A DNA stretch of 64,000 nt from assembly GCA_030323885.1 (NCBI GenBank), contig CM059190.1:86118762-86182761 (forward strand), written 5' to 3'. This document shows, in pieces, positions 44,133-55,942 of the stretch. Numbering within the stretch: the first letter of the stretch is position 1; the number at the start of each line of letters is the position of its first letter. The notes under the pieces were generated by a model. That model did no database searches. It saw only the letters and a list, made by a program, of their open reading frames with translations, and had not been told where the DNA came from. The position numbers and the translations under genes were made by a program. Source of the stretch: Branchipolynoe longqiensis (lineage: Eukaryota > Annelida > Polychaeta > Phyllodocida > Polynoidae).

Positions 44133-44715
44133 AGCAGTGGAATGAGGAAGACCAGTCATCTGTGACTGAAATTTCCCCAGCTTAAACAACTTATGTACCC
44201 CCCAAAAAATCAAGTTTATCATATTTCACATGACAGTCACCCCTACTATCAGGTTTTTATTTAATTCCACAGGACAGGTACAGCGTCTACAACTAAAAAA
44301 AAAAGCGAAGGAAAATAAAGGAGATTTGATATTATCCACATTATACATACATATATATCGAAATTCACTTGTGTCACCTCATGATGCTTGTATTGTGAAT
44401 AGGTATACACGGTTTCAAAATCAAACTAGGTGACACAACAAACACGTGATACAACAGGAATAGCGCATTGCAATGTTTTCCCCCGATGAAGAGAGCACAC
44501 GCTGAACTTTTGTTTCTGGACAGAAACCGACTCAGTTGTAAGCGTCCAAGCATTGTGGCATAATTACAGAGCGAGCCACGATAAAGTTCACAGTCTGTGT
44601 GAAGCTACAGCAGTACCTGTCTTCAAGTTCAAACGACAACACTACATCCTGACCGGTGTTGTCCTGATAGAAGATATGTCCTGTCATCGGAGGGACAGTC
44701 AAACGAGACAAAAGT
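44133..44715. other. No gene seen
   Basis: An open frame at 44553-44801 (MWHNYRASHDKV...) has no recognisable domain and runs into MITE-D, so it is not supported. Confidence 0.4.
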
Positions 44716-44912
44716 ACAGTAAAACCTCTCTAAATCGGCCGATAATGGGACCAACTTTAAATGGTCCATTTAGGGAGGCGGTGGGTTTAGGAAGGATTTA
44801 AAAAATCGTTACAATGGTATTGTATGGGTGATCGTTTGGGACCCAAATAAAGCGATCGATATAGGGGAGTGGTCGATCTATGGAGGTGGTCTGTTAGAGA
44901 GGTTTTAATGTA
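44716..44912. mobile_element. MITE-D copy 3
   Basis: ACAGTAAAACCTCTCTAAATCGG and TTAGAGAGGTTTTAATGTA ends; the interior is collinear with the copy at 11367. Confidence 0.8.
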
Positions 44913-45140
44913 GTTTGTATATTTAAACAAATGTTTGCACATGACAGGGCTCCGCCAATCACAGGGGTCGGTGAAGACAGGTACTACTGTATAGAATTGA
45001 TGCACACATGCATACACATTCGTAGAACCAGTTTTGATAGCATTAGCGTTAGCATATAGTACGCACCCGTACCACTAGGGTGGGAGGCGGAGCGGGAGAC
45101 AGGAAGTACCTGATGACATACCAGTGGACTGTCATTTAAA

Positions 45141-45162
45141 CACACACACACACGCATATATA

Positions 45163-45198
<36 letters not shown>

Positions 45199-45236
45199 TA
45201 TATATATTATATATATATATATATATATTATATATA
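45141..45236 (+). repeat. (CA)n then (TA)n microsatellite tract
   Basis: A CACACACACA run is followed by long TATATA alternation. A second TA/CA tract is at 45388-45440. Confidence 0.92.
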
Positions 45237-45599
45237 AGGTGGGGGGGGTGGCACCCGCACTGATCTGAGGTGGGGGGAGGCCGGAGTAGTAGATGACTAT
45301 GAGAGGCTCCAGAGTCCCGGGGGCCGGGCAACCAATGAGGGAGAGGAGGAATATTCCAGGTTATTATACTCGTATAATTCTTATACAGCATATATATATC
45401 TATATATATATACATACACACACACACATACACACACACACAAGACAGAACACCGAAAGAGGCCCTGTTGAATGCAGAGCCAAGGTCAAGGACATTAGTG
45501 CCTTCTTTCGTGTATTTTTATTCTTCACCCAACTACAAGCGACACTAGCAGCGTGCTACCTACAGCACATGCAGTAAACCTGTGTGTATATATTAAAAA

Positions 45600-46640
45600 T
45601 ACCTACATTTGATTCATAATTGTATAAAACAAGAATTTATTATTATAATACCTATCTACAGACTGTGCCCCACCTACGAGGTTCTGCTAGTATTGCTCTT
45701 CTACATACCAGAATAAAGTATTTGAAGTTCCCATTTTTTTATTTATTTATTAATTTTTTTAGATGTGACACTGCATTGTGAATCATGTATATATGTATGT
45801 ATATATATATACATATATATACATATACGCAAAATCTATATATGGGTCATTCTCTTAAACTGGATACCACATATTTGTTTTCCACATTATTCTCTCTTTT
45901 ATTGATAGCAAGTCAGATAATTATTGCTGCCTCTGTGTGTTCAGTACATTAGCAATACTACACATATTTTATATTTAATATATCCTACAAATGTATCAAA
46001 AGTATGCTTTTGTGATTTTGTGCTAAAGTGAAAATTTACACATGTAACACCATGCACTTACACAAATCTTTTTTTCTTGTAAGACATAATCTTGTTTGCT
46101 GAACTCTAATCGTTCAAATCTTGTTGGACTTTGTGATTGTTAAAATGATGTTTTGGTTGGGTCTTTAATTTCGATGTTGCTCAATTTGTATAAAAGATCA
46201 AAATCAAAAAGTGAACTAACCATTTTTATCAACTCCGACATATGCACATGTAAACCTTGATCTGAACATGAATTCTGCTATTATCTGAAATGTTTTCTAT
46301 TATTTGGAAGGTTTTCACTTTTGGTTTCCATATCACACATCAGTGTCAAGTTTAACGAGAATGACCCATATACATACACCAATCACAAACCTAAAGGTAC
46401 TATTCGAATTGAGCTACCAGGACCATGTTATGCAATAAGCAGTGCAAAACACTAACTACAGCTACACGCCCAACTAATCCAGATTCACTCACCCAGATCC
46501 ACACCAGAGTGACGACAGCTCTGACGAGAATGTTTCAAAGGACCTTATTTAAAACCCAAACACTCGCTGAAGCTAACCCAGGACGCCATCAGGGCAGTTC
46601 TCAGCCTTTTCATTTTTTTCATTTTTAACACCACCAATAA
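45600..46640. other. No gene seen
   Basis: AT-rich DNA. The open frame at 46425-46628 is low-complexity Thr-rich with no domain match recognised. Confidence 0.4.
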
Positions 46641-46650
46641 ACATTACGGA

Positions 46651-46914
46651 TATGAGACTGTCTCAAAAGGTGCTAAGCAATATGGGACAAAACTTTGTCC
46701 ATTGTAAAGATCAACATACTATCTGCTTATGCATTTGCTCAGGATAAACTGATTAGTTTTTCACATGGTGTTTCATAATCCCAATAGAATACATATTGAT
46801 TTGAAGCAAATGTCCTTGTGTTTTCAGTGTAACCGTTTCTGTGCTGTTTTGTGTCAATCGTTAGAATGGATACAAAAAAGAGAAGAGTTATCACCTTTTG
46901 AGACAGGCTCATAT
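46651..46914. mobile_element. MITE-E copy 1
   Basis: TATGAGACTGTCTCAAAAGGTG and CACCTTTTGAGACAGGCTCATA are inverted, with TA at the edges. The interior, GCTAAGCAATATGGGACAAAACTTTGTCC, recurs at 48154 and 56211. Confidence 0.85.
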
Positions 46915-48005
46915 ATCTATTTACAGTCCAACTTTGTGGAACCCTTGTTTTGTTTTACCACAAGTGCATCATCTACTACCAGCTGAAAAGCACTGGAAAG
47001 AATTTTTTTTAAATAATTTGGCTTGGAAATATTTAGATAATTGTCTACATGAGGTGTTTTTTTGTGTTTCAATCATTTAGTGTTTTTTCCCTTTATATAT
47101 ATATTTTTTGTTGGCACGCCAAACGCCAATTGGGACGATTACTACTTGCTACACTACTGTTTACACTAAAACTAGGAATGTAGATTTCAGGCACAAGGAC
47201 CATGGTAAGGTGTCCATTAAATACACTTCACCAGAACATAGGTTTTACAATTAATGTTTTAGGGAGTTCTTTAAAATGAAAAAGTACCCAAGATTGAACT
47301 ACTTTTTGTTTTTTAATTTCTTTTATTACGCATATTTTTAAATAGTTATATAAGTAGGTATGATTGCAGACCCATTGAAACCTCGCAGTGTCACTACAGC
47401 ATGTGACCTATCTACGTCACAAGATATAATGACGTCACTACCACTTGGAAACGCTAGCTGGCAATCTTTTGTTTGTTTCAAACGGCAACTACATCCCTGT
47501 GGCAAAGCAAACCTAGTAACCAAGTGACGTCACATCGTGTCACATGACGTCATATTGGAGATGCTCTAAACCCATAGCACGCTACAACGCCTTGTACCAT
47601 CTGAGTATCGACAAAAACAACTGAGTAATCTAATCACTAGATAGCACAACACAAACCTAGAATGTCTATGGTAGTGAATGCTTTAGTCTGTAAACATATA
47701 TCGACGGAGCAGAGAAATAGTGAAACCCTATTATTCAGGGAACATTAATACCAATCAACCAGATTTGAATGACGTGATTTACTCTAGGAATCTTGGTAGC
47801 TATATATTAAGAGTGGTGTTTTTTGTGGTTGTGGGCTAACAAAAAAAAGTTGTTATATATATTTAAAAGATATGTATGGTGAACATGTAACCATACATAC
47901 CTGATTCTATGTAACCACACGTACATGTCAAACCCACCTGTTACGTCTTATTAGAGTGCTGCCATTGTTAATATCGTAAATCGCATCTCCTTTATGTGTA
48001 TATAT
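46915..48005. other. No gene seen
   Basis: Unique AT-rich sequence. The open frame at 47338-47523 minus has no recognised domain. Confidence 0.4.
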
Positions 48006-48153
48006 ATACACCGTATTCTCGCAGGTTAACGCCCACACCCCACTAGGCAAATATTTAGTAAACGCCCATGTGTTTGTAAATGCCCACCGCCATTTCAGTG
48101 ATTTGCCAATTTAAACGCCTAGAGCGTTAGTTAACCTGCGAGACTACAGTGTA
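48006..48153. mobile_element. MITE-F, 148 bp, abutting MITE-E
   Basis: ACACCGTATTCTCGCAGGTTAAC and GTTAACCTGCGAGACTACAGTGT are inverted and flanked by TA. AACGCCCA repeats lie internally. Confidence 0.8.
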
Positions 48154-48388
48154 TATGAGACTGTCTCAAAAGGTGCTAAGCAATATGGGACAAAACTTTA
48201 TCCACTGTAACGATCAACATACTATCTGCTTATGCATGTGCTCAGGATAAACTGATTTGTTTTTTACATGGCCTTTCATAATCCCAATAGAATACATATT
48301 GATTTGAAGCAAATGTCCTTGTGTTTTCAGTGTAACCATTTCTGTGCTGTTTTGTGTCAATCGTTACAATGGACAAAAAAATGAAGAC
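48154..48388. mobile_element. MITE-E copy 2, right end lost
   Basis: It begins TATGAGACTGTCTCAAAAGGTGC immediately after MITE-F and is lost after CAATGGACAAAAAAATGAAG, before the distal inverted repeat. Confidence 0.8.
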
Positions 48389-50225
48389 ATATATGTATAT
48401 ATAGAGGGATAAAGAAATGTCACTCACCGAGTGTGAATACTCCATGTAGACGTTGGCTAATTGAACTGTGGAATCCCCCATTCAGTTAAACGTACAATGG
48501 TTCTATACATAAAGAGTCTGCCGAGATCAACGCACCCGCGTTTTTCTGTAACTGGTAAAAGTTGACAGACTATAAAATAAAACTTGCTCCACTCAGTAAT
48601 ACAGCCTTCACAAAGGCAGTTACGTGAACATAACCGTCTAACACTTTTACAACATAACCAAACATAGTCTATACAAGTACTTGATATTAATTATAGCATT
48701 CAAAGGGGGAGAAAAAAAAGAGCACAAACACACAAAAAAACACCTTAGGATCCTAATATTCCATTTTCACTAGTTAAATTATCTTTTTTAAATCGCCTCC
48801 CCCTCCTTTGAACTTTCAATGATAGTCATATACTGGGTGGTTCTGAGCTTGCCACCGAGATGTTGCCAAGTTACTTAAAAACTTGTGACAAGACCGGTGT
48901 ATGGTGAAACCACCGAATGTAATGAACAGCAAAGTTTGGATTTCAAAGAACAATTTCAAACCATTCATTTTTTTTAAAGAGAGAACAAATGAAATAACAG
49001 CGCTTAAAATTTTCTTTCAATAGTAAAAGAATGAAATAGAAACCAAACCAATAAAAAACCCAAACAGAATTGTCGGAAACTGACGTGTTTGGCGGCAACC
49101 ACGCCTCTCGCGAGAAACGCAGTCCAGGCCCTACTTCCGGTTTGCATTCGCTAACCAAACTATTGGTCACCCCGCGAAGAAACGCAGAAACCCTGTGACT
49201 AAAAATAGAAAAAGGGAGAGGGCTTCGGTCCCGGTATCTTGGAACTCTGAACACTCGGTAGTAAGTAGGTTGCGGGGGGGGGGGGGGGGGGGGGAGAGTA
49301 GCAAGGGGTGTTGTGTGTAATCCCTATCAGTCCAATCAGTCCTCCCAAACCACAATGATTACCAAAAAATAATGATCCATCGGATTTGCTTTGGTTGGGT
49401 TACATCGATATACAAGAAAACGACTTTTTCTTGATTAAATTGCGACAATTTCACACATATAATTAATAGCTCTGACGGATTGTTTGTGAACAGGGATCAA
49501 GCACACATAAACAAAACTTTGTAAGTTGACCTACCACCCACCACCCCCTCCAGCCTCTCCCAGTGCTGCCACTGTGAACTTTACAAAAAAAAGTATCAAA
49601 ATTGTCTTTTAAAAAAGCATTAAAAAGGTATAAATAAGGGTCGACTTACACTGATTTGTAACCATTTGTTACCTTCTTAAGCTAACATGTGCTGCTTGTG
49701 AACACGCTTCAGGAATGATGTATGCAGTGTTGTGGAGTTGTGGCTGTTGAGGCCTCAGTTTTGCACAGTTCAGTGCACTGTCACTTAGTCACTGACAGCA
49801 GAGAACTCAGCAAAAGTTCCACTCAACAAAAGTTCCACTCAACAAAAGAGACTAGTAAAGCACATCTTCCAATCTCAGCAAATTCCGAATTTGAAGGCTG
49901 AAAAGTTTTCAAATACCCGATTGGCAATTCTTTTCTCAGAAAAAAGTATTTACACCTGAAAAAAATATTTAAAAAGTATTTTTCCTTGAAAATAAGAATA
50001 TTTTCAAAAAAGTAGCAGCACTGCTCTCCTCAATTCTCCACTCGCCCCCCCCCACCCCCCCACACTGCGACAACGTACTATTACCGCTCATATAATCATA
50101 TACTAGAATAACACCATGCTGCCAACTGCCCAGTACATACAACCACCAAGGGTGCCTGTTTCTATCATTACAACCAGATCCACCACCGTGTCTGACGACA
50201 TCTGTTTGTGGGGTGGGGTGGGGTG
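48389..50225. other. No gene seen; contains a long poly-G tract
   Basis: The poly-G run at 49275-49294 is a candidate G-quadruplex and a likely sequencing or assembly weak point. ORFs here (e.g. 48943-49254 minus) have no recognisable domain. Confidence 0.45.
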
Positions 50226-50370
50226 GGGTGGGGAAGTCTCCTCCCGCTACTGCTGCTGCTGCGACATGACTTGCTTCATGCTGAGACGCAGCGACACGAC
50301 ATGCTTCTTCCTGACCCACAGCAACACGACATACTCCCTGCTGACCAACAGCAACAGGACAGACAAAATA
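50226..50370 (+). repeat. Minisatellite, about 40-bp unit
   Basis: Three to four diverged units of CAGCAACACGACATACTCCC / CTGCTGACC, next to a (GGGGT)n run at 50205-50230. Confidence 0.75.
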
Positions 50371-50449
50371 AGAAACACTGAGGAAAGGGGAGGCGTGGGG
50401 AGTGAAGGTGTGGTTTGGGGAATAATAACAGAGGCGGGATTAAATCTAA

Positions 50450-50674
50450 GGGTGTGTGTGTGTGTGTATGTACGTAGTGTAAATGTAAATATAGTGTAAA
50501 TGTATATGTAGTGTGTGTATATATGTATGTATGTATATATATATGTATGTATATGTATGTGTGTGTATGTATGTATGTATGTATGTGTGTATGTATGTAT
50601 GTATGTATGTATGTATGTATGTATGTATGTATGTATGTATGTATGTATGTATGTATGTATGTATGTATGTATGT
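50450..50674 (+). repeat. (TG)n and (TATG)n microsatellite
   Basis: GTGTGTGTGT is followed by a long GTAT/TATG run. It creates long frames on both strands with MYVCMYVC or YIHTYIHT repeats, which are not proteins. Confidence 0.97.
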
Positions 50675-50797
50675 GGAGTGTAAATGGAGTGTTCAATGTA
50701 TATGTAGTGTATGTGTACATGCAGTGTATGTATGTACACAGATGTATGTGTACAAGTGTGTACGCATGTCTGTATAAGGGGCGCGAGGGTTTATTTA

Positions 50798-51637
50798 TTA
50801 CGCCGTCAGTTCTACGTCACAGTTCAGATCTATGCCCACGTTGTGCGAGTGGATCTCGTGGTCGGCGAGATCGGCAGAGTCCTGGAATTGCTGGCCGCAC
50901 TCGGTGCACTCTGCCCGTTCATCCCCCGGGATGCCCCCATTGTCCTCCCCGCCCGCACTGCCATCACGCCCGTCCTTCTTGCTGTACGGCTTGGTCCGGC
51001 GCTCCTTGCGACGGGGCCGTGACTGGTACCCGGTGCCGCCCATGCCCATACCGCTGCCTAATCCGAAGGGCAGCGACATGAGCGAAGGGATCCCGCCCTC
51101 GCCCAGCACGCCCACCGACATGAGTGGCTTGATCTTGCCATCGCCGGCCTCCCCGCCCGAGTCCCCGTCGGCGGGGGCGTCATCGATCGGCTCCAGCGGC
51201 TGCTTCTTCGGCTTGTGCGGCGGAACATAGCCCTGCAGCATGGCCTGGCCACCCAGCCCCGGGGTGGGCAGCAGCCCGGTCTGCAGGCCCGACGAGCCGC
51301 CCGTCCACGGGGCGGTGGGACTCACACCGCCAAAGTTGTTGGCTTGGTAGCCCGGTGGGTCGGGGGAGAAGTCGAGAAGCGGTCGGACTTTGGGCGCGCC
51401 AGACATGCCCAGTAGTGGCTTTACGTCTCCGGCTCCGTTGGAGTTGTCCTCTGTTTCCACTTCGATGGCGGGTTCATCTGTGTTGTCCTGCATGACTGGC
51501 ATGGAGGTGTCTACGACAGCCTGTGCCTCCTCACCTGCCAGGCGGTGGATCCTCCATAAGTGGCGCTTCAGGGATGAGGGGCCTGCGTACACCTGCTCGC
51601 ACGCGCCACACTTAATTGGACCCGTCTTCTCATTGGA
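50798..51637 (-). CDS. C2H2 zinc-finger protein, exon 3 (terminal coding exon)
   Basis: Acceptor TTTTTTTTCCAG precedes TCCAATGAG. The frame is open for 280 codons to TAA 50800-50798, phase 0. It begins SNEKTGPIKCGACEQVYAG, whose C-x2-C-x12-H-x4-H finger is RHLWRIH-terminated (about residues 102-122 of the joined protein). Next come GEEAQAVVDTSM, VETEDNSNG, a long Gly/Pro-rich region, a basic stretch RPRRKERRTKPYSKK (likely nuclear signal), and a last finger CTECGQQFQDSADLADHEIHSH at about residues 336-357. It is probably a nuclear nucleic-acid-binding protein; family and target are not recognised. Confidence 0.85.
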   Translation of the reverse strand, partial: SNEKTGPIKCGACEQVYAGPSSLKRHLWRIHRLAGEEAQAVVDTSMPVMQDNTDEPAIEVETEDNSNGAGDVKPLLGMSGAPKVRPLLDFSPDPPGYQANNFGGVSPTAPWTGGSSGLQTGLLPTPGLGGQAMLQGYVPPHKPKKQPLEPIDDAPADGDSGGEAGDGKIKPLMSVGVLGEGGIPSLMSLPFGLGSGMGMGGTGYQSRPRRKERRTKPYSKKDGRDGSAGGEDNGGIPGDERAECTECGQQFQDSADLADHEIHSHNVGIDLNCDVELTA

Positions 51638-51750
51638 CTGGAAAAAAAAGTAAGACTTGACTTTAACAAAATGAACTAGCTTAAAACTAGTTGAAACAAA
51701 TATTATGCCATGATTTACAAGTTAGTTTACAGTAGTGCCTTTCTTCAAAA

Positions 51751-52083
51751 TGTTTGTTTGTTGGGGTTTTACATCCTGACAACATTTAAGGTCACATCAG
51801 GATGGGCACCGACTTGTGACAGTGCACACTCGTGGCGAATTTTATAGTGCTGCCCCACTGGGAGACCAGGCTGCTGGCATCATGACCCAATTTCCCACTC
51901 ACTCACATTATTCTGATACTGAGTTAACCAGTCCTTGTCCTATCACAGTAATGCCAAGTGCCAAGCTAGATAGCGACAAGTATCAATTTTGTAAGTCATC
52001 GGTTTGGCTCAGTTGGGGTTCAAACTCTCCGACCTCCCACACGGGAACCCTGTCCTCTACTGATTCGACCACCGCGTCTGGTT
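51751..52083 (-). mobile_element. SINE-A copy in zinc-finger gene intron 2-3
   Basis: Tail side GTTTGTTTGTTGGGGTTTTACATCC; inverted head ACCAGACGCGGTGGTCGAATC. Near full length. Confidence 0.85.
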
Positions 52084-52190
52084 CTGTTCAAAAAGACAAC
52101 TTGGCATCCAGACCAATATTGTTCTCACATAACAGGTGAAGCTGTTTTATATAAAAATTGTTCACACATGGCTGGTATCAATGATGGCAG

Positions 52191-52473
52191 AGCCGCGTTC
52201 CGGGTAGTTCATAGAGTCGACTCTGAGATGGCTCCGCAACATTTTTGTGCCCAAGAGTTGACCTCGACAAGTCACGCTTTTCGGCTAGGAGGCGAAAATT
52301 CCTCCAAAATGGCCATGTGTGTCAGCCAATCAGAGCTGTTCTTTCAATTACAAATGGCTGCAGGAAGTGCACTTTATGGAGGCCACCATTTTCAAGGCAC
52401 CCACCTGCTAAAACACCATTCAGAGTAGCGCTGCATTTGAAATTTCTCTGAGGCGCCTCGTTGAACGTGGCCC
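52191..52473. mobile_element. MITE-A copy 3, diverged
   Basis: AGCCGCGTTCCGGGTAG and GAGGCGCCTCGTTGAACGTGGCCCT ends. The interior, AAAATGGCCATG...CAGCCAATCAGAGCTGTTCT and GGCCACCATTTTCAAGGC, matches the family. Confidence 0.75.
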
Positions 52474-52810
52474 TGGTACTACTGCGTATGAAATTTCATC
52501 TATGGAAATGTTTTGATACAATTTTCTCCACAGAACATAATAAGAGTAGAATTCAAGCCATACGAATCAGAAGTTATTCCAAAGCTTTCACGAGTTAGTA
52601 CTTAGAAATATTCTTTTGGTAATTATCCAAATTGGCCGGTAATTGGAAATGATTCATCTCCCTGGGCTTAGACTAGCCATGAGGCCTAAGCCCGAGGTAA
52701 AATACTTTATTTCATGAGTTTAAGTATGAAAGACTATTTGAACAACCCCGAAGAAATGACTGCTGAAAAAATTGGCTATTAGATGATAACTACCGTTATC
52801 CAATAAGTAC

Positions 52811-53097
52811 AGGCATGAAAGTGGTCTCCAACAAAAAACGTGTAAACGAAGTAGAGATTATTACACCGATGGCTAATTTCTGCGAAAATACGGATAAGAG
52901 TAACACTGTCAGGGAATCGTGGAAAAATACCGGAAGTCAGGTTTCAACTCTCCATGTTGCGTCTATTGGGATTCGGACTACCCAAGTGTTGTCATATACA
53001 TACCGATTCCTTTGCATTTTGTTTAACGTTAATCGGTAAATATAAAAAAACCGCAGAAATCTGCAAAAACAGGGAGATCTTTACTCCCTGAAAAACA
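52811..53097. mobile_element. MITE-K copy 1, diverged
   Basis: CAGGCATGAAAGTGGTCTCC, then AGGGAATCGTGGAAAAATACCGGAAGTC and CCGCAGAAATCTGC match the element at 53911 in order. Confidence 0.6.
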
Positions 53098-53210
53098 TGC
53101 GTTTGAAATTTGACCCAGCACGATCCAGGCTGCCCCGTTGGGAGGTAGAACTGTCCACTTTTTCCAACTTCATTTTACAGTATTATTTAGAAATGAATAG
53201 CAAAAGGAAA

Positions 53211-53497
53211 GTTGGTTGGTTGTTAGAATTTTACATCCTGGCAACATCTAAGGTCATATCAGGATGGATACCGACTTGTGACAGTGTTGCCCCACTGGGA
53301 AATCAGGGCCCCGGCACCATGATCCAATATCCCACTCAGTTACATTATCCTGTCATTGAACTAACCAGTCCTTGCCCTATCCTATTAATGCTGAGCGCCA
53401 GGCTAGGAAGCGAAAAGTATAAATTTGTATTAAGTCATTGGTTTGACTCGACCGGGAACCAAATTCTTGACCTTCCGCATGCGAGGCTTTCATGTTC
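53211..53497 (-). mobile_element. SINE-A copy with internal deletion and degraded head
   Basis: Tail GTTGGTTGGTTGTTAGAATTTTACATCC; the segment with GTGCGCAC and the TATA-like motif is deleted (GACAGTGTTGCCCCACTGGG). The head end is unclear. Confidence 0.75.
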
Positions 53498-53910
53498 AGA
53501 TCCAAGCATCAATGGAGCTATGCTATTTAGAGCAGCATTGTTTTCCCCTGCTTGAATTGTTTGATCTACTGTGAATGCGTGTTTTTGGATAACATGACGC
53601 AAAAAGAAACATGCTTCATTCTCACTCTCAAGCATCCTTATTTTACAGACATCCTCTACACTCCTGAAATAAGCTTTCTATCAATTTTGGAAGCTAGCTA
53701 TGTTTAAATATTTTGTGTGCTATCAAGTAGCTTCAGACAAATCACCATTCCCACTTTTAGGTCTCATATTTATGTGACACAGGACTATTTTATCATTAAA
53801 GAATAAACGAAATTGTCCCCCTCCCCCACTGAATCGCTTCCTGTGACAAAAGTAATTTTCCCCATCCAATGTAAGGAGACAGTTACAATGTGACGGACGA
53901 ACCAATTACA

Positions 53911-54177
53911 GGGATGAAAGTGCTCTCCGGGGGAAAAAAGCGGAAATGCTGATATTCTCCCATAGGCTTAGCATTGGCAGGGAATCGCGGAAAATTCCCG
54001 GAAGTCGAGTTTCATATATATATTGGTATACGCTGAAAGTGCTGCACCATTTGAAGCAGTACTGTACGCTGATAGTGCTGCGATGCTTGGAGCATTTATT
54101 AGTAGTATACGCTGATAGTGCTGTGGGATTGAAAAATCCCGGAAATCCGGACAATCGCAGAAATCTTTCATCCTTGC
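53911..54177. mobile_element. MITE-K copy 2, with internal 'TACGCTGATAGTGCTG' repeats
   Basis: CAGGGATGAAAG and CTTTCATCCTTG are inverted ends. Three internal copies of TACGCTGAtAGTGCTG occur at 54029, 54065 and 54107. They are absent from copy 1. Confidence 0.65.
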
Positions 54178-54294
54178 AATTAGGACCGGCAGTGAAGAAC
54201 CCAAATACGCCTACAAACGTAATCTGACCCCAAGTTATGCAGCATTGTGGTACCCTCAACACCCCAATCAACCATGTGAACATTATTACAGTAC

Positions 54295-54504
54295 CTTGTT
54301 GCTTCCTCCATTTGAATTGTCCTCTGTTTCCACTTCTAGATTGTCTGGGTTGTCATTTTGGTCAAGCATCGATGAGTCTATGATAGCCTGTGCTTCCTCA
54401 CCCGACATGCGGTGGATCATCCAGAGGTGGCGCCGCAGAGATGATGGCCCCGCATACATCTGCTCACACGCTGTGCACTTTATTGGACCCATCTTCTCAC
54501 TGGA
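54295..54504 (-). CDS. C2H2 zinc-finger protein, exon 2 (duplicated finger module)
   Basis: Acceptor TATTTTATAG and donor GTACTG; 210 bp, phase 0 at both ends. It encodes SSEKMGPIKCTACEQMYAG, PSSLRRHLWMIH (C-x2-C-x12-H-x4-H, about residues 32-52), GEEAQAIIDSSM, then DNLEVETEDNSNG. The order is the same as in the start of exon 3, so one arose by exon duplication. Inclusion of both, or of either one, keeps the reading frame. Confidence 0.87.
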
Positions 54505-54614
54505 CTATAAAATATAGGAAGCGTTCAAGTATAACACTTAGTATTGCATGTGCGTGTCATATTTGGCCATAATTAATCAAATTAAATATAACAGCGAAAA
54601 TCTTTTTTTAACAG

Positions 54615-55115
54615 TGTAGTGGTCTGCACTGACCTCTCAGGCAAGGAGCCGCATAGACAGGTAGGCGTGGGTAGTGTGTTGATATCAGGGAGCCTAGGTG
54701 GTGTAATGGTTAGCACACTGGCCCGGAATGCAAAGCGATGTGGGTTCAAGTCCCGCTCTAGGCGCAATATTTCCCATTTTCATCACCCCCACGACACTGG
54801 TTGCCATGACCATGATCCTGTACAAGCTATGTGCTGTATGGTTGTTGAACCTACCCTGTGTATGTAAGTGCGTTGCATTGCCTGTATGTATGTAATTGTA
54901 AGCAGTAAAAGACTTACAATTCCAGGGGGACGAGTGTAGTGGTCTGCACTGACCTCTCAGGCAAGGAGCCGCATAGACAGGTAGGCGTGAGTAGTGTGTT
55001 GATATCAGGGAGCCTAGGTGGTGTAATGGTTAGCACACTGGCCCGGAATGCAAAGAGATGTGGGTTCGAGTCCCGCTCTAGGCGCAATATTTCCCATTTT
55101 CATCACCCCCACGAC
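54615..55115 (+). mobile_element. SINE-B dimer in zinc-finger gene intron 1-2
   Basis: Units start TGTAGTGGTCTGCACTGACC at 54615 and 54935; the second stops at CCCCCACGAC. AACAG occurs directly before the first unit and directly after the end, a possible 5-bp target duplication. Confidence 0.87.
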
Positions 55116-55303
55116 AACAGCGTTAAAGTTAAACATAAAGGAATAGTTTTTAAGCAGAAAAAGATTAAATATATCATTATATGAAAACATAAAGCATTTT
55201 GAAATTACAGTTTTGGAAAATAAATATTGGATTTTATTGTCACTTAGCAATTTACCTAGATGCCGAGTGCACCATAGAGAAGATGAAAAATTCAGGTACT
55301 GAC

Positions 55304-55445
55304 CTCCATATCCTTTTGGTCGCCAGTTGGTGAACCAGGCTCCTTTCCAGTATCATTTTGGTCACCCATGGTGTGGTTTGTCAAGGACTGTAAGGTGCAG
55401 GGAAGTCACAGCAGCCTGTGCAACACCAAGTCGAGCTGCAGTGTT
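55304..55445 (-). CDS. C2H2 zinc-finger protein, exon 1: 5' UTR plus start codon
   Basis: The exon follows acceptor TATTTATTTCAG and ends before donor GTCAGT. Coding begins at ATG 55369-55367 in a strong context (CACACCATGGG), with an in-frame TGA upstream inside the exon. It encodes 22 residues, MGDQNDTGKEPGSPTGDQKD then ME, phase 0 into exon 2. The acceptor implies at least one more upstream non-coding exon, which was not found. The joined protein is 371 residues. Confidence 0.8.
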
Positions 55446-55608
55446 CTGAAATAAATATCAAATTGGTTTACATAAACGGGCACATACTTAGCATAGACTG
55501 GGACTGCAGCAATCTCATATCAATGGTAGATGTCAACACATGATTTTTAAAATTTTAAATGGTTTTTATTAGTTTGGGTTCTCAATCAACACTACATGGT
55601 TTGCTTGC

Positions 55609-55942
55609 TGTTGTTGATTTACGTCCCAGCAGCATCTACGGTCATATCATGACATGTACCGACTTGTGTCAGTGTGCACCCAAGGCAACTTTATAGTGCT
55701 GCACCCCAGGAAAATCAGGCCGTTGCCACAATGACCTGATACCCAACAGTCACATTATCCTAATACTATGTCATATCCTATTAGCTAACCAGTCCTTGTC
55801 CTATCCTATTAATGCGAAGCGCCAGGCTAGGTAGCGACAAGTATCAATTTGATAAGTCATTGATTTGACTCGGCTGGGATTCGAACTCCTGACCTTCTGC
55901 ACGGGAAGCCTGCGTTCTATCGATTTGGCCACCACGTCCGGT
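55609..55942 (-). mobile_element. SINE-A copy upstream of the zinc-finger gene's first coding exon
   Basis: Tail GCTGTTGTTGATTTACGTCCC; inverted head ACCGGACGTGGTGGCCAAATC. A small internal duplication lies around TCCTATTAGCTAACCAGTCC. Confidence 0.85.

Noticed and set aside
49275..49294. Poly-G tract as a functional G-quadruplex
   Set aside because: It is long enough to form one, but several such runs occur at random positions (about 14150, 14770, 37850 as C, 62590 as C), so no specific role is supported.
50247..51081. Frames of YIHTYIHT and MYVCMYVC repeats on both strands
   Set aside because: They are translations of the (TATG)n/(TG)n microsatellite, running on into antisense of the zinc-finger exon.
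54619..55184. Repeated frames MVCTDLSGKEPHRQVG... at two positions
   Set aside because: They are read-through of SINE-B units; the same peptide appears at 33294 because the repeat is the same.
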